Shown: positions 1 through 8,144 of the stretch, piece by piece
Layout: each line of letters opens with the position of its first letter
How positions within the stretch are numbered: position 1 is the first letter of the stretch
From: Pseudomonadota bacterium
GTDB taxonomy: Bacteria; Pseudomonadota; Alphaproteobacteria; Rhizobiales; Devosiaceae
Assembly: GCA_023428425.1 (NCBI GenBank)
Contig: JAEYYP010000017.1
Span: 9,081-73,080, forward strand
Length of the DNA: 64,000 nucleotides
Direction: 5' to 3'
Made by a program: the position numbers and the translations under genes
The notes under the pieces: model-generated
Database searches by the model: none
Told to the model about the DNA's origin: nothing
What the model saw: only the letters and a program-made list of their open reading frames with translations

Positions 1-729
1 TCCAAGCACACCGGTCAGGCTCGCCAGTCGCGATCCAAGCGAAACAAACCGATCCCGATCGGAGTGCCAGGCAGCGGCATTTCCCAGGCCGAGGATGGCA
101 GAAAGGCGCTCGGCAACCGCGTCGCCCTTGCCAGCGAAACTACTCCTGTCGCCGATCGGACCTCCGAGCTGGGCAACGAGCATATAATCCGACAGACGAA
201 GCAAGTCGGCGCGCTGGTGCTGAAGCGGCAGACGCCAGGTCTGGAGCTTGTCGGCCACGGTAAAGGGAAACGCTGCCTGCATGCGGGTGTGAGCCATCAG
301 GGCGCGCCCCCCAAACTCGCGCTCCAGTCCATCCAGCGAGGCAAGCACCCCGTCGAGTCGGGTCAGCAGGATGGGAATGATCTCGGCGAGTTGCAGCACC
401 AGGGCAGTGTCGACGGCGTCCTGGCTGGTTGCGCCGAGATGAACCCAGGATGCATGCGGTTCGCCTATCGCAACCCGCAACTGCTGGATCAGTGCAGGCA
501 CGACCACACCGTCGCGTGCCATTCCGGCTGCCAGGTTGGGCCAGTCGGGACTGAAACGACTGATGCCCTCGCAGATCGCATCGCGGGCTTCGGCAGTGAT
601 CAGACCGACATCGGCCTCGGCCTGCGCCAGAGCATCCTCGAAGCGGAGGATGCCAGCGACCTGCGCTTCGTCCGACAGCAGCGCCGCCACTTTGGCGTCA
701 CCGGTCAGGGCATCAAGAAGCTGACCCAT
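1..729 (-). CDS. pcaB: 3-carboxy-cis,cis-muconate cycloisomerase (3' end cut by window edge)
   Basis: Lyase of the fumarase/aspartase superfamily that cyclises 3-carboxy-cis,cis-muconate to 4-carboxymuconolactone in the cytoplasmic protocatechuate branch of the beta-ketoadipate pathway. The first 243 residues are in the window. They begin MGQLLDALTGDAKVAALLSD and contain the superfamily substrate-binding motif GATSQD at about residues 99-104. The C-terminal half, including the conserved catalytic-loop signature, lies outside the window, so integrity cannot be judged. The ATG overlaps the stop of the thiolase gene by one base (TGATG), which indicates translational coupling. It is the last visible gene of the operon that starts with dctP. 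Confidence 0.93.
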   Translation of the reverse strand, partial: MGQLLDALTGDAKVAALLSDEAQVAGILRFEDALAQAEADVGLITAEARDAICEGISRFSPDWPNLAAGMARDGVVVPALIQQLRVAIGEPHASWVHLGATSQDAVDTALVLQLAEIIPILLTRLDGVLASLDGLEREFGGRALMAHTRMQAAFPFTVADKLQTWRLPLQHQRADLLRLSDYMLVAQLGGPIGDRSSFAGKGDAVAERLSAILGLGNAAAWHSDRDRFVSLGSRLASLTGVLG

Positions 730-1934
730 CACACCGCCTCGAGGGCGATGGCAATGCCCTGCCCTACCCCGATGCACATGGCGGCAAGCGCAAGCCGCTT
801 GCCGGTAAGCGACAATTCGAGCGCGGCGCTTCCGGTGATGCGGGCGCCGGACATGCCCAAGGGATGGCCGAGGGCAATCGCTCCGCCGTTGCGGTTCACG
901 TGGTCGGCATCCTCGGGAATGCCGAGTTCGCGCAACACCGCTATCGACTGGCTGGCGAAGGCCTCGTTGAGCTCGATAACCTCGAAATCATGCGGGGACA
1001 GCCCAAGGCGCGCGCTGAGCTTCTGCGTCGCTGGCGCCGGCCCCATGCCCATGACGCGCGGCGAAACGCCGGCAGTGGCGCCCCCGAGTATCCGCGCGAT
1101 CGGCGTCAGACCATGACGCGCCGCAGCGGCGCCCGAAGCGATGATGAGCGCGGCGGCCCCATCGTTGACGCCAGAGGCGTTGCCAGCGGTGACAGTGCCG
1201 CCCTGTCGGAACGGCGTAGGTAGCCGAGCCAGCGTTTCGATTGTCGCATCGGCGCGGGGGTGTTCGTCGGTGTCGACGACGACCGGCTCGCCCTTTCGCC
1301 GGGGGATGGTCACTGGCACGATCTCGCGCGCCAACCGGCCGCTCTGCTGTGCGGCCACGGCCCGTTGCTGGCTCCTGAGCGCGAAGGCGTCCTGATCGGC
1401 TCGCGATACCGCGTAGTCCTCGGCGACGTTCTCGCCGGTCTCGGGCATCGAGTCGACGCCGTACTGGGCCTTCATCAGCGGGTTGATGAAGCGCCAGCCA
1501 ATGGTGGTGTCGTAGATCTCGGCGCTGCGCGAGAAAGCGGTGTCGGCCTTGGGGAGCACGAAGGGAGCCCGGGTCATCGACTCGACGCCGCCGGCGACCA
1601 GCAACTCGGCCTCGCCGGCGCGAATGGCCCGCGCCGCGGTGATCACAGCGTCCATGCCGGAGCCGCAAAGGCGGTTGATGGTGGTACCGGAGACGCTGAC
1701 GGGCAAACCGGCGAGGAGCAGGCTCATCCGCGCCACGTTGCGATTGTCCTCGCCGGCCTGGTTGGCGCAACCGAAGATCACGTCGTCGACCGCCTCCCAG
1801 TCGACTTCCCTGTGCTCTGCCATCAACGCCCGCAACGGGACGGCACCGAGATCGTCGGCGCGGACCGGCGACAGGGCACCGCCGAAGCGGCCGATCGGCG
1901 TGCGGCGATAGGCGCAGATGAAGGCGTCGGGCAT
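729..1934 (-). CDS. pcaF: 3-oxoadipyl-CoA thiolase
   Basis: Cleaves 3-oxoadipyl-CoA to succinyl-CoA and acetyl-CoA, the final step of the beta-ketoadipate pathway. The 401-residue length is normal for the thiolase family. Catalytic residues are visible: nucleophilic Cys90 in the RLCGSG motif, His357 in the GHPLG motif and Cys387 in CIGVGQG, plus a NEAFA motif. The ATG directly follows the pcaJ stop with no spacer. The neighbouring pcaIJ and pcaB genes favour the oxoadipyl-CoA enzyme over a generic acetyl-CoA acetyltransferase. Confidence 0.95.
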   Translation of the reverse strand: MPDAFICAYRRTPIGRFGGALSPVRADDLGAVPLRALMAEHREVDWEAVDDVIFGCANQAGEDNRNVARMSLLLAGLPVSVSGTTINRLCGSGMDAVITAARAIRAGEAELLVAGGVESMTRAPFVLPKADTAFSRSAEIYDTTIGWRFINPLMKAQYGVDSMPETGENVAEDYAVSRADQDAFALRSQQRAVAAQQSGRLAREIVPVTIPRRKGEPVVVDTDEHPRADATIETLARLPTPFRQGGTVTAGNASGVNDGAAALIIASGAAAARHGLTPIARILGGATAGVSPRVMGMGPAPATQKLSARLGLSPHDFEVIELNEAFASQSIAVLRELGIPEDADHVNRNGGAIALGHPLGMSGARITGSAALELSLTGKRLALAAMCIGVGQGIAIALEAV

Positions 1935-2606
1935 CTAGACCTCCGCTGCGACGAGATCGGCGACTGCGCCGGCGACAACGAGTTCGGCGCCGGTCAGCGA
2001 CTGCAGTTCGTCGATGCTCATGCCCGGGAGTTTCTCCCGCAAGACAAAGCGAGCATTCTCGATATCGATGACGGCGAGGCTCGTGTAGACGCGCGTAACG
2101 CAGCCGACGCCGGTCAGCGGCAGGCTGCAGCGCTTTACCAGCTTCGGTCTGCCGTCCTTGGTGACATGATCGGTGATGACTGCGACGCGCTTCGCCCCAT
2201 GCACCAGATCCATGGCGCCGCCCACTGCGGGCACGCCCCTGGGGCCGGTCGACCAGTTGGCGAGATCACCGTTCTCGGCCACCTCGTAAGCGCCGAGGAT
2301 CGCCACGTCGAGATGTCCGCCGCGCACCATGGCGAAGCTGTCGGCGTGGTGGAAGAAGGCGGCGCCAGGCGTCAACGTCACGGCACGCTTGCCGGCATTG
2401 ATCAGGTCCCAGTCCTCGTCACCTTCCGGCGGGGCCCCGCCGAAATTGAGGATGCCGTTCTCGGTGTGGAAAATCGCCTGCCGGCCCGGCGGCTGGTAGC
2501 GCGCCACCATTTCGGGAAAGCCGATGCCGAGGTTGACGTAGGCGCCATCGGCGATGTCCTGCGCGGCGCGCCAGGCGATCTGGGCGTTGGTGAGTTTGTC
2601 GCTCAT
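1935..2606 (-). CDS. pcaJ: 3-oxoadipate CoA-transferase, beta subunit
   Basis: Beta subunit of the family I CoA-transferase that moves CoA from succinyl-CoA to 3-oxoadipate. The protein has 223 residues. The catalytic glutamate is Glu49, in the HTENGILNFGG context typical of the family's beta subunits (the E-N-G signature). It overlaps the pcaI stop by four bases (ATGA), as expected for stoichiometric translation of a heteromeric enzyme. The family also includes acetoacetate CoA-transferases (AtoA/ScoB); the pca context decides the assignment. Confidence 0.94.
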   Translation of the reverse strand: MSDKLTNAQIAWRAAQDIADGAYVNLGIGFPEMVARYQPPGRQAIFHTENGILNFGGAPPEGDEDWDLINAGKRAVTLTPGAAFFHHADSFAMVRGGHLDVAILGAYEVAENGDLANWSTGPRGVPAVGGAMDLVHGAKRVAVITDHVTKDGRPKLVKRCSLPLTGVGCVTRVYTSLAVIDIENARFVLREKLPGMSIDELQSLTGAELVVAGAVADLVAAEV

Positions 2607-3325
2607 GCGTAGGCCGCTCCCGCCCTGATCAGCGCCTCTTCCTGCTGCGGATCGGGCACTTCGACGACGTGATTGACGAACAGTCCGGGCGTGATCACCT
2701 GCTCGGGGTCGATCTCACCTGCCGCGACGATGCGGCGGGCCTGGACGATGGTGACGGCGGCCGCCGCGGCCATCAGTGGCGAGAAATTGCGCGCCGCCTT
2801 GCGGTAGGTGAGGTTGCCAAGTGGGTCCGCGAGTTCGGCCTTGATCAGGGCGAAATCGGCCTTGAGCCAGCGCTCCTGCACATAGTGGCGGCCGTCGAAC
2901 TCGGCGACGGGCTTGCCCTTGGCGAGATCTGTGCCGTAGCTGGTCGGGGTGTAGAAGGCGGGGATGCCCGCTCCACCCGCCCTGATGCGCTCGGCGAGGG
3001 TTCCCTGCGGTACGAGTTCGAGGGCGATTTCGCCGGCAAGGTATTTTTCGGTGAAGGCACGGGGATCGGAAGAGCGCGGGAACGAACAGACCATCTTCGC
3101 CACCATGCCGGCGTCGATCATCGCGGCGATGCCGATGCGGCCATTGCCGGCATTGTTGTTGATGACGGTGAGATTTCCGGGTGCGCCGGTCGCGACATAG
3201 CGGTCGATCAGAGCGTGGATCAGCTCGATCGGGGCGCCGGCGCCGCCGAAGCCGCCGATCATCAAGGTGCTGCCGGTCGTGATGCCGGCGACGGCGCTGG
3301 CGAGGTTCGGGAGGGTCTTGTCCAT
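2603..3325 (-). CDS. pcaI: 3-oxoadipate CoA-transferase, alpha subunit
   Basis: Alpha subunit of 3-oxoadipate CoA-transferase, 240 residues, of normal length. An N-terminal glycine-rich CoA-binding segment (MIGGFGGAGAP, about residues 22-32) is typical of family I CoA-transferase alpha subunits. It starts 9 bp after the pcaG stop and overlaps pcaJ by four bases. The substrate assignment rests on its position in the pca operon. Confidence 0.94.
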   Translation of the reverse strand: MDKTLPNLASAVAGITTGSTLMIGGFGGAGAPIELIHALIDRYVATGAPGNLTVINNNAGNGRIGIAAMIDAGMVAKMVCSFPRSSDPRAFTEKYLAGEIALELVPQGTLAERIRAGGAGIPAFYTPTSYGTDLAKGKPVAEFDGRHYVQERWLKADFALIKAELADPLGNLTYRKAARNFSPLMAAAAAVTIVQARRIVAAGEIDPEQVITPGLFVNHVVEVPDPQQEEALIRAGAAYA

Positions 3326-3334
3326 GCTCGCGCC

Positions 3335-3916
3335 TCACATGTCGAAGAACACGGTTTCGCCCTCGCCCTGAAGGCGAATGTCGAGGCTGTAGCTGGCCCG
3401 ACCATCGGCTTTGGAGTGAGCGGCGACAAGCGTCTGGCGACGGCGCGGGTCCATGATCCGCAAGAGGACATAGTCGCCGGCATTGGCCTCCGCCTCGTCG
3501 GCGAAATAAAGGCGCGTGTGGAGCCCGACATTGATGCCGCGGGCGACGATCCACAGCGTCAGGTGCGGCGCCATCGGCTTGCCGTCGGGACCAGCGACCC
3601 GCCCCGGCTTGACCGTCTCGAAGCGGAAGCTGCCGTCGGCCGCGCAGGCCGTCCGCCCCCAGCCGGAACGGTGCGCACCATCGGCATCCGCCTGCCAGAG
3701 TTCGACCACGGCGTCGCCGACGGGTGCCGCCGAGCCATCGAAGATGCGACCAGTGATGACGATCGGCGTGCCTGGGCCCGCCGCAACCGGACCCGAGCCT
3801 AGGTCGGGCACGTTGGGGCCGGTGATGCCTTCGAGGCTCGGCGTCATGCCGATATGGACGTATGGACCGGCAGTCTGCGACGGCGTTTCCTTGAGGGGCG
3901 GCAGCGGGTTGAGCAT
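3335..3916 (-). CDS. pcaG: Protocatechuate 3,4-dioxygenase, alpha subunit
   Basis: Alpha subunit of the non-haem Fe(III) intradiol dioxygenase that cleaves protocatechuate to 3-carboxy-cis,cis-muconate. Starting at the ATG at 3916 gives 193 residues; a TTG one codon upstream is also in frame. The ATG overlaps the pcaH stop by one base (TGATG), so it is preferred. The intradiol beta-sandwich is recognisable (QTAGPYVHIG near the N terminus; LTLWIVARGINVGLHTRLYF near residues 130-150). As usual for alpha chains it lacks the full set of iron ligands, which are in PcaH. Confidence 0.95.
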   Translation of the reverse strand: MLNPLPPLKETPSQTAGPYVHIGMTPSLEGITGPNVPDLGSGPVAAGPGTPIVITGRIFDGSAAPVGDAVVELWQADADGAHRSGWGRTACAADGSFRFETVKPGRVAGPDGKPMAPHLTLWIVARGINVGLHTRLYFADEAEANAGDYVLLRIMDPRRRQTLVAAHSKADGRASYSLDIRLQGEGETVFFDM

Positions 3917-4662
3917 CAATTGCCCTCCAGCTTGTTCTCGAACAGGGTCGAACGACGGCCACGCAGCACGATGTCGAAGCGGTAGGCCAGTGCGTCCATC
4001 GGCGTCGTGTTGTGGCGGTCGAGCCTGGCGATCATCTGTTCGACGGCGTCCCGATCCGGCACCGACAGGGCGATCGGATCCTGCCAGATCATCGGATCGC
4101 CCTCGAAATACATCTGGGTGATCAGGCGCTGAGCGAAAGCGTGGCCGAAGACCGAGAAGTGGATATGTGCCGGTCGCCAGTCATTGCCGCCATTGGGCCA
4201 TGGATAGGCGCCGGGCTTGATGGTGCGGAAGTGGTAGTAGCCGTTGTCGTCGGTGATCGCCCGGCCGCAGCCGCCGAAATTTGGGTCAAGCGCGGCGAGA
4301 TAGCCCTCGCGCTTGTGGCGGTAGCGGCCGCCGGCATTGGCCTGCCAGAACTCGACCAGCGTGCCACGGACAGGCCGCGCGTTCTCGTCCAGCACCTGAC
4401 CGTAGACGATCATCCGCTGGCCGATGGCCTCGCCGCCGTCCTGGCTGAAATTGCGGATCAGGTCGTTGTCGAGCGGCTGGATGATGCCGTGGCCGAAGGT
4501 CGGACCGGTCAGCTCGGACTTCGTCTGGCCCATCGACAGCAGCGCATGGCGCGGGGCGCGCAGGGTGGTGCTCTTGTAGCCCGGCGTATTGGCCGGCGGA
4601 TGCCAGGCACGGTCGCGCTGGTAGAGCTGCCCCTCGTCGCCATAGGGAGCGATGATCGTCAT
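3916..4662 (-). CDS. pcaH: Protocatechuate 3,4-dioxygenase, beta subunit
   Basis: Catalytic, iron-binding subunit of protocatechuate 3,4-dioxygenase (248 residues from the ATG at 4662). All four Fe(III) ligands of the family can be read: Tyr114 (GGRYRHK), Tyr153 (GAYPWPNG), and His166 and His168 (WRPAHIHFSVFG). The reading frame is open further upstream, but that part overlaps pcaC. The chosen ATG overlaps the pcaC stop by four bases (ATGA) and gives the standard PcaH N terminus. Aromatic ring cleavage of protocatechuate, the end product of the upstream Qui steps, happens here. Confidence 0.96.
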   Translation of the reverse strand: MTIIAPYGDEGQLYQRDRAWHPPANTPGYKSTTLRAPRHALLSMGQTKSELTGPTFGHGIIQPLDNDLIRNFSQDGGEAIGQRMIVYGQVLDENARPVRGTLVEFWQANAGGRYRHKREGYLAALDPNFGGCGRAITDDNGYYHFRTIKPGAYPWPNGGNDWRPAHIHFSVFGHAFAQRLITQMYFEGDPMIWQDPIALSVPDRDAVEQMIARLDRHNTTPMDALAYRFDIVLRGRRSTLFENKLEGN

Positions 4663-5030
4663 GGCCGCGCCTCCAATTCCTTCTTGGCGATGCGGAAGGC
4701 GCGGTTGGCTGCCGGCACGCCGGCATAGACCGCGACATGCAGCAGCGCTTCCTTGATGTCCTCGGCACTGGCGCCGGTATTGGCGGTGGCCCGGATGTGC
4801 ATGGCCACCTCCTCGTCGTGCCCGAGCGCGGCGAGGAGCGCGATGGTGATGAGCGAGCGCTCGCGGCGCGTCAGACCAGGGCGGGCCCACACCGAGCCCC
4901 AGGCGCCTTCGGTGATGAAGGCCTGAAAGTCAGCGTCGAACGCCGTCTTCGCCGCCTCGGCGCGATCGACATGCGCGTCGCCCAGAACTGCCCGGCGGGT
5001 CGTCATGCCGGTTTCGAAACGATCAGGCAT
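4659..5030 (-). CDS. pcaC: 4-carboxymuconolactone decarboxylase
   Basis: Small all-helical enzyme of the CMD/AhpD fold that decarboxylates 4-carboxymuconolactone to 3-oxoadipate enol-lactone. The ATG at 5030 gives 123 residues, close to the usual 125-135. The conserved region GHDEEVAMHIRAT followed by TGASAEDIKEALLHVAVYAG is readable. The ATG lies inside the last codons of pcaD (8-bp overlap). A longer in-frame start at 5150 would lie deep within pcaD and is not supported. Confidence 0.94.
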   Translation of the reverse strand: MPDRFETGMTTRRAVLGDAHVDRAEAAKTAFDADFQAFITEGAWGSVWARPGLTRRERSLITIALLAALGHDEEVAMHIRATANTGASAEDIKEALLHVAVYAGVPAANRAFRIAKKELEARP

Positions 5031-5817
5031 GGCCGACCTCCTGCAGATAGTCGCGGATGAGCTGTGCGAGGCGTTCGGGCTGGTCGATCGAGGGCAGATG
5101 TCCGGCTCCAGCGATGGCCTCGAAACGGGCATCGGGAAGCCGTTCGGCAAATCCCCGCACGGCCTCGATTGGCGTCGATTGATCGTCCTCGCCGCAAAGG
5201 ACGAGGGTAGGCATGATGATTTCGGCTACCCTCGAGGTCAGATCGGCGGTGCTCAGCACTGCGCAGGTGGCGATATAGCCGTCGGCCGGCGAGCGCAGCA
5301 GCAGGTTGCGCCAGCCGGTTATCTCAGCCTCGCGCCCCTGCCGGAACTCCATCGGAAACCAGCGCAGGAGGACCATGTCGGCGATGGCTTCGATGCCACC
5401 GGCCGCGACGCGCGCCACCCGATCGGACCACGATGCGGCGTTGCCGAATTTCGGCAGCGTATCGCAGAGGATCAGGCCAGCCAGACGGTCTGCGTGGTCA
5501 AGGGCGAGTTGCTGCCCCACCAAACCGCCGATCGAGACGCCGGCCAGTGCGAACCGCCCGAGGTCCAGCAGGTCGACGAGTTCGAGCAGGTCGGCGGTGA
5601 GCTGATCGATGCTGTAAGGCCCCGCAGGTACACTCGACAACCCGTGCCCCCGCATGTCGTAGGAGATCAGCCGGTAGTCGGGGGCCAGTAGCTCGATCAC
5701 CCCGTCCCAGATGCGGGCGTCAGTGCCGAGCGAATTGCAGAACACCAGCGCCGGAGCCGACCGATTGCCCGCCTCGCGATAGTGCATCGTACCGAAGCTG
5801 GCTGCCGCGAAAGCCAT
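5023..5817 (-). CDS. pcaD: 3-oxoadipate enol-lactonase
   Basis: Alpha/beta-hydrolase that opens 3-oxoadipate enol-lactone to 3-oxoadipate. 264 residues, typical for PcaD. The nucleophile is Ser95 in the elbow GVSIGG, the acid is Asp211 or Asp212 in CGEDDQSTP, and the base is His240 in GAGHLPSI. YDMRGHGLSS near residue 55 is the usual region before the cap. It is the first pca gene after aroQ, one base from the aroQ stop, so the two are co-transcribed. Confidence 0.94.
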   Translation of the reverse strand: MAFAAASFGTMHYREAGNRSAPALVFCNSLGTDARIWDGVIELLAPDYRLISYDMRGHGLSSVPAGPYSIDQLTADLLELVDLLDLGRFALAGVSIGGLVGQQLALDHADRLAGLILCDTLPKFGNAASWSDRVARVAAGGIEAIADMVLLRWFPMEFRQGREAEITGWRNLLLRSPADGYIATCAVLSTADLTSRVAEIIMPTLVLCGEDDQSTPIEAVRGFAERLPDARFEAIAGAGHLPSIDQPERLAQLIRDYLQEVGHA

Positions 5818-5818
5818 C

Positions 5819-6250
5819 TCAGGCCGCCAGCCGCGCCAGCAGCGCCCGCACGGCGATCGGATATCCGGCGGCGCCGAAGCCGGCCATGACCGAGGTCGCG
5901 ATCATCGATACGTAGGATCGATGGTAGATCGGCTCGCGGCGGTGAATGTTCGAGATGTGGAGCTCGATGATCGGCCCCGGGAACATCTTCAGTGCGTCGA
6001 GCAGCGCCAGCGAAGTGAAAGTGAATGCGGCCGGGTTGATGACGATGCCCGATCCCTCGTCGATCGCCTCGTGGACCAGGTCGATCAGCCGCTCCTCGCT
6101 GTTGGTCTGGTGGAAGCGCAGCGGATGATCGCCGGCAGCCTCGCGGCACATCGCCTCGACTTCAGCCAACGTGGTACTGCCATAGATCTCGGGCTCGCGC
6201 TTCCCGAGACGGTTCAGGTTGGGGCCGTTGAGGACGTAGATTGGCTTCAT
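5819..6250 (-). CDS. aroQ: Type II 3-dehydroquinate dehydratase (probably catabolic)
   Basis: Interconverts 3-dehydroquinate and 3-dehydroshikimate. The type II signature is clear: N-terminal YVLNGPNLNRLGKREPEIYG with catalytic Tyr23, and ELHISNIHRREPIYHRSYVS carrying the active-site histidine near residue 100. Length is 143 residues from the ATG at 6250, which overlaps the dctM stop by four bases (ATGA). Lying between a TRAP permease and pcaD, it most likely works in quinate breakdown (dehydroquinate to dehydroshikimate) rather than in aromatic amino acid synthesis, although the family catalyses the same reaction in both pathways. Confidence 0.93.
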   Translation of the reverse strand: MKPIYVLNGPNLNRLGKREPEIYGSTTLAEVEAMCREAAGDHPLRFHQTNSEERLIDLVHEAIDEGSGIVINPAAFTFTSLALLDALKMFPGPIIELHISNIHRREPIYHRSYVSMIATSVMAGFGAAGYPIAVRALLARLAA

Positions 6251-7557
6251 GGTGCAGCACCGGCGGGGACGTAGCCGAACATCTTGGGCAACCACAGAAC
6301 CGTTTCGGGCACGAAGGTGAAGAGGACGAGCGCTAGCAGCAGCGCCACGAGGAACGGGGCGACGTCGGTGACGAGGGCCCGCATCGAGATCGTGGCGATC
6401 CGCGTCATGATGAACAGCAGCAACCCGTAGGGCGGCGTGATCAGCCCCAGCATGATATTGATCACCACCACGACGCCGAAATGCACCATGTCGATACCGA
6501 GCGCCTGCGCGGTGGGAATCAGCACCGGAACGATCACCAGCAGGATGGTCGTCCCTTCGAGCACGCAGCCGAGCAGCAGCAGCAGGATGTTCACCGCCAG
6601 GAGGAACATCACCGGGTCGAGGTCCCAGGCCAGCAGCATGGCGCTGATCGAGCGCGGGATGTTCTCGATGGTGACGACGTAGTTGAACACCAGCGCGCCG
6701 GCGATGAGCATGCCGATCGACGCCGTAGTCTTGGCGCTCGACAGCACCGACCGGTAGAGTTCCCGCGGCTTCAGGCTGCGGTAGATGACGAGCGACACCA
6801 CCAGCGCATAAAGGGCTGCGACGGCTGCGGCCTCTGTCGGCGTCGTCACGCCGCCGTAGATGCCGTACATCAGCACGGCCGGCATGAGCAGGACCGGAAG
6901 CGCATTCCAGGTGATCCGCGGCAACTGGCGGACCGGCACGGGTTCCTCTACCGGAAAGTTCCTCACCCGGGCGGCGATCGACACCTGCACCATCATGACG
7001 CCTGCCATCAGCAGGCCGGGTATTATGCCGCCGAGAAAAAGATAGCCGATCGAGGTATCGGCAACCAGCGCGTAGAGCACCATCGGTATCGAGGGTGGGA
7101 TGATCGGTCCGATCACCGCTGTGGCGGCAGTCAGGGCCGCGGCGTAGCTCGCCGGATACTTGCCGTCCTTGGTCATCATGTACTGCATCATCTTGCCCGA
7201 GCCGGCCGCGTCGGCGATGGCCGATCCACTCATGCCGGCAAAGACGATCGATTGCAGGATGTTGACCTGGGCGAGACCGCCGCGGAAACGGCCCACGACG
7301 GCATTGCACCACGTGAGCAGGCGCTCGGACAGCGTGCCGGAATTCATGATCTCGGCGGCGAGAATGAACAGCGGCACCGCGAGCATGATGTAGTTGCTGT
7401 ACATGCCGTTGAGCAGCTGCTCGGCGACGATACCCATGTCCTGCCCGCGCAGCAGCAGGTAGAGGATCGAGCCGGTGATCATCGACAGGCCCATGGGTAT
7501 ACCCATGAAGGCGAGGACCGTGATCAGGATGAGGGCGAGCGAAAAGGCGATCGACAT
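6247..7557 (-). CDS. dctM: TRAP transporter large permease (DctM type)
   Basis: 436-residue membrane protein, almost entirely hydrophobic segments (about 11-13 predicted helices by eye), with typical DctM features such as an N-terminal FMGIPMGLSMITGSILYLLL stretch and internal VFAGMSGSAIADAAGSGKMM. It couples sodium or proton entry to uptake of a substrate delivered by the periplasmic DctP. The substrate is inferred from context: an organic acid feeding protocatechuate, such as quinate or shikimate. It starts 5 bp after dctQ. Confidence 0.95.
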   Translation of the reverse strand: MSIAFSLALILITVLAFMGIPMGLSMITGSILYLLLRGQDMGIVAEQLLNGMYSNYIMLAVPLFILAAEIMNSGTLSERLLTWCNAVVGRFRGGLAQVNILQSIVFAGMSGSAIADAAGSGKMMQYMMTKDGKYPASYAAALTAATAVIGPIIPPSIPMVLYALVADTSIGYLFLGGIIPGLLMAGVMMVQVSIAARVRNFPVEEPVPVRQLPRITWNALPVLLMPAVLMYGIYGGVTTPTEAAAVAALYALVVSLVIYRSLKPRELYRSVLSSAKTTASIGMLIAGALVFNYVVTIENIPRSISAMLLAWDLDPVMFLLAVNILLLLLGCVLEGTTILLVIVPVLIPTAQALGIDMVHFGVVVVINIMLGLITPPYGLLLFIMTRIATISMRALVTDVAPFLVALLLALVLFTFVPETVLWLPKMFGYVPAGAAP

Positions 7558-7562
7558 GGGCG

Positions 7563-8078
7563 CTACATCCCCGACTTGATCTTGGAGATGTCGATATCCG
7601 GCCCGTTGCTACCCCAGATCGCCTGATAGCCGAGCCAAAGCTGGCGCACGATGGTCGCCACGGCGAAGAGGCCATAGATGACATAGAGCCAGTCGAAGCG
7701 GATCTTGAGGTAGGCCGTGCGCTCCACCTTCATGAAGCCGATATAGTCGAGCACCGCCGGCAGCGAGACCGCAAAGAAGAACACCACGACTACCGCGCAG
7801 ATGACGACGAGGATGCGCCGGGTGCGCTCGCTGACCGTCGAATAGATCAGGTCGAAGCGGATTTCCTCGTAGTCGCGGACGACGAAGGCGCTGCCGAAGA
7901 GCACCAGCCACAGCCACATGATCGAGCTCACTTCATGGGTCCAGCCGATGGGCAGGTTCACCAGGTAGCGGAAGACGATCTGGATGATGAAGACGACGAA
8001 CATCGTCGCCAGCATCGCGGCCAGGAGGTTCTCGGCGCGCGCATGAAGCCAGGCACCTGCATGCTTCAAATTGGGCAT
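7563..8078 (-). CDS. dctQ: TRAP transporter small permease (DctQ type)
   Basis: 171-residue protein with four hydrophobic segments, the size and topology of DctQ. It contains the family-like stretch GWTHEVSSIMWLWLVLFGSAF near residues 40-60. It forms the membrane complex with DctM encoded 5 bp downstream. The 66-bp gap from dctP contains a strong stem-loop, the largest gap in this otherwise tightly packed operon. Confidence 0.93.
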   Translation of the reverse strand: MPNLKHAGAWLHARAENLLAAMLATMFVVFIIQIVFRYLVNLPIGWTHEVSSIMWLWLVLFGSAFVVRDYEEIRFDLIYSTVSERTRRILVVICAVVVVFFFAVSLPAVLDYIGFMKVERTAYLKIRFDWLYVIYGLFAVATIVRQLWLGYQAIWGSNGPDIDISKIKSGM

Positions 8079-8104
8079 TGTTGTCGATCCGGCCGCAAGA
8101 AACA

Positions 8105-8130
8105 GCCGGCATCACCGAAGTGACGCCGGC
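8105..8130 (-). other. Stem-loop with UUCG tetraloop between dctP and dctQ
   Basis: On the transcribed (minus) strand the arms GCCGGCGTCAC and GTGATGCCGGC can pair over 11 positions, one of them a G-U wobble, around a TTCG loop. No U-run follows at once. The position directly after a binding-protein gene suggests an mRNA-stabilising or attenuating hairpin that raises DctP over the membrane subunits, but a weak terminator is also possible. Confidence 0.7.
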
Positions 8131-8144
8131 CGCAGGAGGAGAGC

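Noticed and set aside
1260..2612. 450-codon plus-strand frame and its neighbours across 64-3802
   Set aside because: These mirror the pca genes, whose catalytic residues are all present on the minus strand.
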